Assembly (NCBI GenBank): GCA_964353455.1
Contig: CAYGWP010000512.1
Coordinates: 1 to 17,847, forward strand
Direction: 5' to 3'
DNA length: 17,847 nucleotides
Origin: CAYGWP01 sp964353455
GTDB lineage: Bacteria; Planctomycetota; Phycisphaerae; FEN-1346
The notes under the pieces are model-generated. The model did not search any database and was not told the origin of the DNA. It saw only the letters and a program-made list of their open reading frames with translations. Shown here piece by piece: positions 14,211 through 17,847 of the stretch. The translations under genes were made by a program, and so were the position numbers. Positions within the stretch are counted from its first letter, which is position 1. The number at the start of each line of letters is the position of its first letter.

Positions 14211-14242
14211 AAAGCCTTTCGGCGAGAACGTCGAAGGGCTTT
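14211..14242 (+). terminator. 14-bp hairpin, terminator-like
   Basis: AAAGCCTTTCGGCG (14211-14224) pairs with CGTCGAAGGGCTTT (14229-14242) around AGAA, with two G-T wobbles and no mismatch. ATCTTTGTC follows. It resembles the hairpin after tRNA-Pro, and like it follows a TCGCCCTGACCA string (14190-14201). Confidence 0.6.
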
Positions 14243-14336
14243 ATCTTTGTCACGCAAAGACATACGCCGCTCAATGTGCGGCTCGAACTCACGCACTCGA
14301 TGGTCTCGCATCGGGCCGGTGGAGCGGGCAAGGGTA

Positions 14337-14365
14337 TTGACATGCTCCTGGCCCATGGTGAGAAT
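14337..14365 (+). promoter_or_regulatory. Promoter of the double FGE-like gene
   Basis: Perfect TTGACA (14337-14342), 17 bp, then GAGAAT (14360-14365, 4 of 6). The start near 14372 would give a leader of about 36 nt before ATG 14408. Confidence 0.55.
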
Positions 14366-14407
14366 GTCCGTCAGCCACCTCTCAGTTCTCTGGTTGGGGG
14401 GCATGAT

Positions 14408-16843
14408 ATGCGCGCGTGCCGTTTCCTGACAGCAGCCATTCTCCTTTTCTCTGCCGCACCCCTTTGGGCCGAAGAGGCCGCGGACGCGTTCAACAAACTC
14501 TACGCAGATGACCTCAATCGCGTTGCCGCGACCCCGTCGCCGGCCGATGATGTCGCCTTGGCCAAGCAGATGCTGGAGGACGCAAAGAAGGCCGCGGACC
14601 AGCCCGCGTTTCTGACGCTCTTGTGCGAGAAAGCCCACGAACTGACCGTCAAGGACCCCACGGGCTACCCCACGGCCGAGGCGGCTATGGAACTTCTTGC
14701 CGCCAGCGTGCCCGGGAAGAAGGTGGAGGCGCTCCAGAAGATTGCGGCCATATACCAACGTTCTTACGCCACGGCGCGTGCGGAGGCCAGGGCCAAGGCA
14801 GGCGAGGCGCTGATTGAAGCGCTCAAGGCCCTCGCGGAGGCCCAGACCGCGGCGGGGGATTTCGACGGCGCCGGAGCCACGCTCAAACAGGCGCTCGCCG
14901 TAGCGACGACGACCAAGTCGGAATCCAGGGCGGCCATCCAGGCCCAACTCGCGGGGCTGGCGTCCCAGCAGCAGGTCGCGAAACAGATCGCCGCGCTCAA
15001 GGCAAAACTGGATGCCAATCCCAAGGATGCGGCCTCCAGAAAAGAACTGGTGCGGGTGTACCTTGTGGATATGGACACCCCCGCCGAGGCCGCTAAGTTC
15101 GTGGATGAAACCAGCGACGAGGCTACGCGCAAGTACGTCCCCGCGGCCGCCAAGCCTATCGTGGACGTGCCGGAAGCGGCGTGCACGGAATTGGGGGACT
15201 GGTACAAGGGCCTCGCGGACCAGGCGGCAACACCCGCGAGCAAGGCTGCGATGCTCGGCCACGCCCTAGCGTACTACCAGCGTTTCCTAGTCCTTCACAC
15301 GGCCGCTGACCTGGGCCGCACGGCCGCCACGCTGACCCTGAAAAGAATCGAGGACGCCCTGGCGAAGTTGCCGCCGGCGCCTGGGCTGAAGGCGACCCTG
15401 ACCTTGAACCTCGGCAACGGCGTCACGATGAAACTGGTCCTCATCCGACCCGGCAAATTCATGATGGGCGAAGAAAAAGACCGGCACGAGGTTACTCTCT
15501 CCAAGCCCTTCTACATGGGGGTGACCGAAGTGACCCAGGCCCAGTACCAGGCGATCATGGGCACGAATCCGAGCAAGTTCAAGGGCGCGACAAACCCGGT
15601 GGAGATGGTTTCCTGGACCTATGCCACGGAGTTCTGTAAGAAACTCGCCGAGAAGACCGGCAAGACCGTCCGCCTGCCGACCGAGGCAGAGTGGGAATAC
15701 GCTTGCCGTGCGGGCACGGCGACGCATTTCTCCTTTGGCGATGACGACAGCGCCCTTGGCGGCTACGCATGGTACGGTGACAACAGCGGTGAGACGACAC
15801 ATCCCGTCGGCCAGAAAAAGCCGAATGCCTGGGGCCTCTACGACATGCACGGGAACGTGCGGGAATGGTGCGCGGATTCGTACGGAGATTATCCGAAGGG
15901 GGCGGCGACGGACCCCCAAGGCCCGGCGGAAGAATTTTCTCGCGTTGAGCGCGGCGGTAGTTGGGAAAGCGATCCGACTTACTGCCGCGCCGCGCTCCGG
16001 CTCTGGAACCCCCCAGACGACCGCTACAACTCCCTCGGTTTTCGGGCGGTGGTGTCTGTTTCGGCCGAAGCCGAAGCTCAGCCTGTCCAGGCGAAGAACA
16101 CCTCCCAGCCGGAACCGCCAAGTGCCAAGGAACTCACGCTGGACCTGGGCAACGCCGCCACGATAAAACTTGCCCTCATCCCCGCCGGCAAGTTCATGAG
16201 GGGGTCGCCGGATTCCGAGCAGGGCCGTGCAAAGAAGGAAGGCCCGCAGGACGAAGTAACTATCTCTAAACCCTTGTACATGGGCGTCACGGAAGTGACC
16301 CAGGCCCAGTACGAGGCCGTCATGGGCAAGAATCCGAGCCAGTTCAGGGGCGCGACAAACCCGGTGGACATGGTTTCCTGGAACGATGCCACAGAGTTCT
16401 GCAAGAAACTTTCCGAGAAAACCCGCCAGACCGTTCGCCTGCCGACCGAGGCAGAGTGGGAATACGCCTGTCGCGCGGGCACGGCGACGGCATTCTCCTT
16501 TGGCGACGCCGATAGCGCCCTAAGTGACTATGCATGGTACAAAGCCAATAGCGGCGACACGCCGCATCCCGTCGGCCAGAAAAAGCCGAATGCCTGGGGT
16601 CTCTACGACATGCACGGGAACGTGTGGGAATGGTGCGCAGATTGGTACGGAGATTATCCGAAGGGGGCGGCGACGGACCCCCAAGGCCCGGCGTCCGGCA
16701 AGTATCGCGTTCTGCGCGGCGGTAGTTGGCTCAGCAATCCGGACTACTGCCGCTCCGCGTACCGGAACAACCGCACCCCGGACAACCGCTTCAACAACTA
16801 TGGTTTTCGGGTGGTTGTTTCTGTTTCGGCCCCTGGACTTTGA
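14408..16843 (+). CDS. Secreted protein with helical N-terminus and two FGE-like (SUMF1) domains
   Basis: The 811-residue protein begins with a signal peptide (MRACRFLTAAILLFSAAPLWA). Residues about 22-325 are Ala/Lys/Glu-rich helices, TPR-like in character. Two formylglycine-generating-enzyme-like domains follow (about 330-553 and 575-808). Each has MGVTEVTQAQY, RLPTEAEWEYACRAGTAT, NAWGLYDMHGNV, EWCAD, RGGSW and GFR. True FGEs have two active-site cysteines in a C-x4-C pattern near the end. Here each domain keeps one (C526, C781) and has Ala/Leu or Tyr/Arg where the second should be, so authentic FGE activity is doubtful. Related domains without it serve as binding folds or other oxidase-like modules. 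ATG 14408 fits the signal peptide; only a G-run (14395-14401) acts as a weak ribosome site. The gene is bracketed by direct repeats at 14019 and 16924. Confidence 0.9.
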   Translation: MRACRFLTAAILLFSAAPLWAEEAADAFNKLYADDLNRVAATPSPADDVALAKQMLEDAKKAADQPAFLTLLCEKAHELTVKDPTGYPTAEAAMELLAASVPGKKVEALQKIAAIYQRSYATARAEARAKAGEALIEALKALAEAQTAAGDFDGAGATLKQALAVATTTKSESRAAIQAQLAGLASQQQVAKQIAALKAKLDANPKDAASRKELVRVYLVDMDTPAEAAKFVDETSDEATRKYVPAAAKPIVDVPEAACTELGDWYKGLADQAATPASKAAMLGHALAYYQRFLVLHTAADLGRTAATLTLKRIEDALAKLPPAPGLKATLTLNLGNGVTMKLVLIRPGKFMMGEEKDRHEVTLSKPFYMGVTEVTQAQYQAIMGTNPSKFKGATNPVEMVSWTYATEFCKKLAEKTGKTVRLPTEAEWEYACRAGTATHFSFGDDDSALGGYAWYGDNSGETTHPVGQKKPNAWGLYDMHGNVREWCADSYGDYPKGAATDPQGPAEEFSRVERGGSWESDPTYCRAALRLWNPPDDRYNSLGFRAVVSVSAEAEAQPVQAKNTSQPEPPSAKELTLDLGNAATIKLALIPAGKFMRGSPDSEQGRAKKEGPQDEVTISKPLYMGVTEVTQAQYEAVMGKNPSQFRGATNPVDMVSWNDATEFCKKLSEKTRQTVRLPTEAEWEYACRAGTATAFSFGDADSALSDYAWYKANSGDTPHPVGQKKPNAWGLYDMHGNVWEWCADWYGDYPKGAATDPQGPASGKYRVLRGGSWLSNPDYCRSAYRNNRTPDNRFNNYGFRVVVSVSAPGL
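15401..16831 (+). repeat. In-frame tandem duplication (765-bp offset) inside the FGE-like gene
   Basis: The two FGE-like domains align at a constant 765-bp (255-codon) offset. For example CGCCTGCCGACCGAGGCAGA is at 15671 and 16436, and CCCGTCGGCCAGAAAAAGCC is at 15803 and 16568. From about 15803 to 15930 only a few bases differ, whereas 15944-16045 versus 16709-16810 differ at many first and second codon positions. Confidence 0.85.
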
Positions 16844-16923
16844 TCGCCCTTTGCACTTTTGCGCTTCTACACTTTGCTCCTTATGGCTGTAGCCGCAGGG
16901 TGTCCGCTTCAGACAGCCTGCGG

Positions 16924-17066
16924 ATATTCAGAGTGCGCCGCGGCGGGTTCCGCAAGCAGCTCGCGCCCAAGCCTCGTCGCCGTAAGGAGATACGGTTCGG
17001 AAGGGGCGCTGAAGGCGGCCACGAATGGCCTGACGGGCGGCGTGTCCGCTTCCAACGAGTGCCAGT
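16924..17066. repeat. 143-bp interspersed repeat, copy 3
   Basis: Same orientation and length as copy 2, starting 81 nt after the FGE-like gene stops. It shares GCTCGCGCCCAAGCC and CGCCGTAAGGAGATACGG exactly. The 16844-16923 stretch before it shows no gene. Confidence 0.75.
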
Positions 17067-17093
17067 CCTCCGTTTCAGTCTCACCCCGGATTC

Positions 17094-17123
17094 CCCAGGG
17101 AGAAGTTGAGACCTTCTCTTGGG
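17094..17123. terminator. Imperfect hairpin downstream of repeat copy 3
   Basis: CCCAGGGAGAAG (17094-17105) pairs with CTTCTCTTGGG (17113-17123) with one bulged G and one wobble. No T-run follows directly, so termination is uncertain. Confidence 0.35.
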
Positions 17124-17180
17124 CCTGTGGATTCTTTCCCATGGAAGGCCCTCATTTAAGGGTTTCGGCCCTGACCAGGG

Positions 17181-17186
17181 TATAAT
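17181..17186 (+). promoter_or_regulatory. Perfect -10 box upstream of the Gly/Pro-rich gene
   Basis: TATAAT lies about 114 nt before ATG 17300. No good -35 match is found 15-19 bp upstream, so this is a candidate only. Confidence 0.35.
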
Positions 17187-17299
17187 TCATGGATGGAGCG
17201 CCGCGGGCCGGTTTTGTTGTTACCGAGGGCCGCCCGTCGCCCACTACAGGGGTGGGAACGAGCCGTTCGGTCCACAGGGAGACTCTAAGGAGACGGACC

Positions 17300-17847
17300 A
17301 TGAAACGCTATTGGCTGTTGGGTGGGGTGGGCGTGTTGGTGGCAGGGTTGGCGGCCGGGGCCGCGATGGCGGCAATGGGTCCCGGTGGTCCCGGCGAACC
17401 GCAGGGGCCGTGGATGGGTGGCCCTCCGCCTGGCGGACCGCAGGGACCGGGCATGCGCGGTCCTCCGCCCGGCGGCCCGCAGGGACAGGGCATGCGCGGT
17501 CCTCCGCCCGGCGGGCCGCAGGGACCGTGGATGAGAGGTCCCGGCTTTGGGCACGGCCGGCAGCATCCCGGCATGGGCGGCCCGCGGCGTGGCCCGATGG
17601 GTCCGCAGTTCGGCATGCGCGGCCCTCCGCCCGGTGGCCCGCAAGGACAGGGGATGAGAGGTCCCGGCGTTGGCCAAGGCCGGCAGCAGCCCGGCATGGG
17701 CGGCCCGCAGCATGGCCCGATGGGTCCGCAGTTCCAGCAGGGCGGTCCTCCGCCCGGCGGCCCGCAAGGACAGGGGATGAGAGGTCCCGGCTTTGGCCAG
17801 GGTCGGCAGCAGCCCGGCATGGGTGGCCCGCAGCGTGGCCCGATGGG
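17300..17847 (+). CDS. Secreted Gly/Pro/Gln/Met-rich repeat protein (partial, 3' end outside window)
   Basis: The first 182 codons are visible and the frame stays open to the window end. A signal peptide (MKRYWLLGGVGVLVAGLAAG then AAMAAM) points to export. Three 13-residue units of type GPPPGGPQGxxMR occupy 41-79. After that a 41-residue compound unit repeats: a 28-residue block beginning GPGFGHGRQHPGMGG (80-107, 121-148, 162 onward) alternates with the 13-residue unit (108-120, 149-161). Composition suggests a disordered or structural extracytoplasmic protein. The glycines do not keep a strict three-residue period, so it is not a simple collagen-like triple helix. ATG 17300 follows AAGGAGA (17287-17293) by 6 nt. 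I do not recognise a family, and a folded domain may lie beyond the window. Confidence 0.75.
   Translation, partial: MKRYWLLGGVGVLVAGLAAGAAMAAMGPGGPGEPQGPWMGGPPPGGPQGPGMRGPPPGGPQGQGMRGPPPGGPQGPWMRGPGFGHGRQHPGMGGPRRGPMGPQFGMRGPPPGGPQGQGMRGPGVGQGRQQPGMGGPQHGPMGPQFQQGGPPPGGPQGQGMRGPGFGQGRQQPGMGGPQRGPM

Noticed and set aside
14018..15262. 414-codon minus-strand frame containing WHSFETDTAPIRPFV
   Set aside because: Most of it is antisense to the helical part of the FGE-like gene; only the repeat part is shared with copy 3, so it is treated as a repeat, not a gene.
17308..17820. Minus-strand Cys/Gly/Pro-rich frames at the right edge
   Set aside because: They mirror the plus-strand repeat protein, which has a ribosome site and a signal peptide; the minus frames have neither.
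17300..17847. Collagen-like triple helix
   Set aside because: Glycines do not follow a regular three-residue period across the 13- and 28-residue units.

Overview
The window is GC-rich chromosomal DNA (strong G/C preference at third codon positions). It most resembles a Planctomycetota genome, probably a Phycisphaerae-like lineage. The evidence is a Tat-exported formylglycine sulfatase, a PEP-CTERM protein, a secreted protein with two sulfatase-modifying-factor (FGE-like) domains, a secreted polysaccharide-lyase-like enzyme with TIG domains, outer-membrane barrels, and many small interspersed repeats. The lineage is an inference from gene content; no rRNA or other phylogenetic marker is present.

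Layout. (1) 66-5174, minus strand: a compact operon truA > heparinase II/III-like lyase > GT4 glycosyltransferase. The first pair overlaps by ATGA and the second pair is 7 nt apart. A set of three alternating inverted repeats lies beyond its 3' end. (2) 5302-6654, plus strand: an intrinsic terminator with no gene in front of it, a sigma70-type promoter, an outer-membrane-like protein (possibly DUF3034-like) and a strong terminator. (3) 6663-8688: short GC-rich tandem and hairpin repeats on both sides of a short orphan coding segment and a Tat-signal sulfatase. (4) 8781-9789: an EstA/esterase-D-type hydrolase, then tRNA-Pro(GGG) with a clear promoter and terminator. (5) 9975-10715: promoter, a leader containing an intrinsic terminator, and a PEP-CTERM protein. 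(6) 13623-10899, minus strand: a second outer-membrane barrel, then a membrane-anchored SpoIIE/RsbU-type PP2C phosphatase. (7) 13777-17066: a 5'-truncated winged-HTH remnant and two direct copies of a ~143-bp repeat (a third partial copy lies at 10750) that bracket a secreted protein with an N-terminal helical region and two tandem FGE-like domains. (8) 17300 to the window edge: a secreted Gly/Pro/Gln/Met-rich repeat protein, cut off by the window end.

Most proteins are exported or envelope-associated. The lyase-like enzyme, sulfatase, esterase and glycosyltransferase fit polysaccharide processing, but they lie in separate transcription units, so a single pathway is not demonstrated. The most unusual signal is in the double FGE-like protein. 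Its two domains are nearly identical at DNA level just before their C-terminal RGGSW...GFR segment, then differ sharply there, mainly at amino-acid-changing positions. This resembles the variable region of diversity-generating retroelement targets, although no reverse transcriptase or template repeat is visible in the window.
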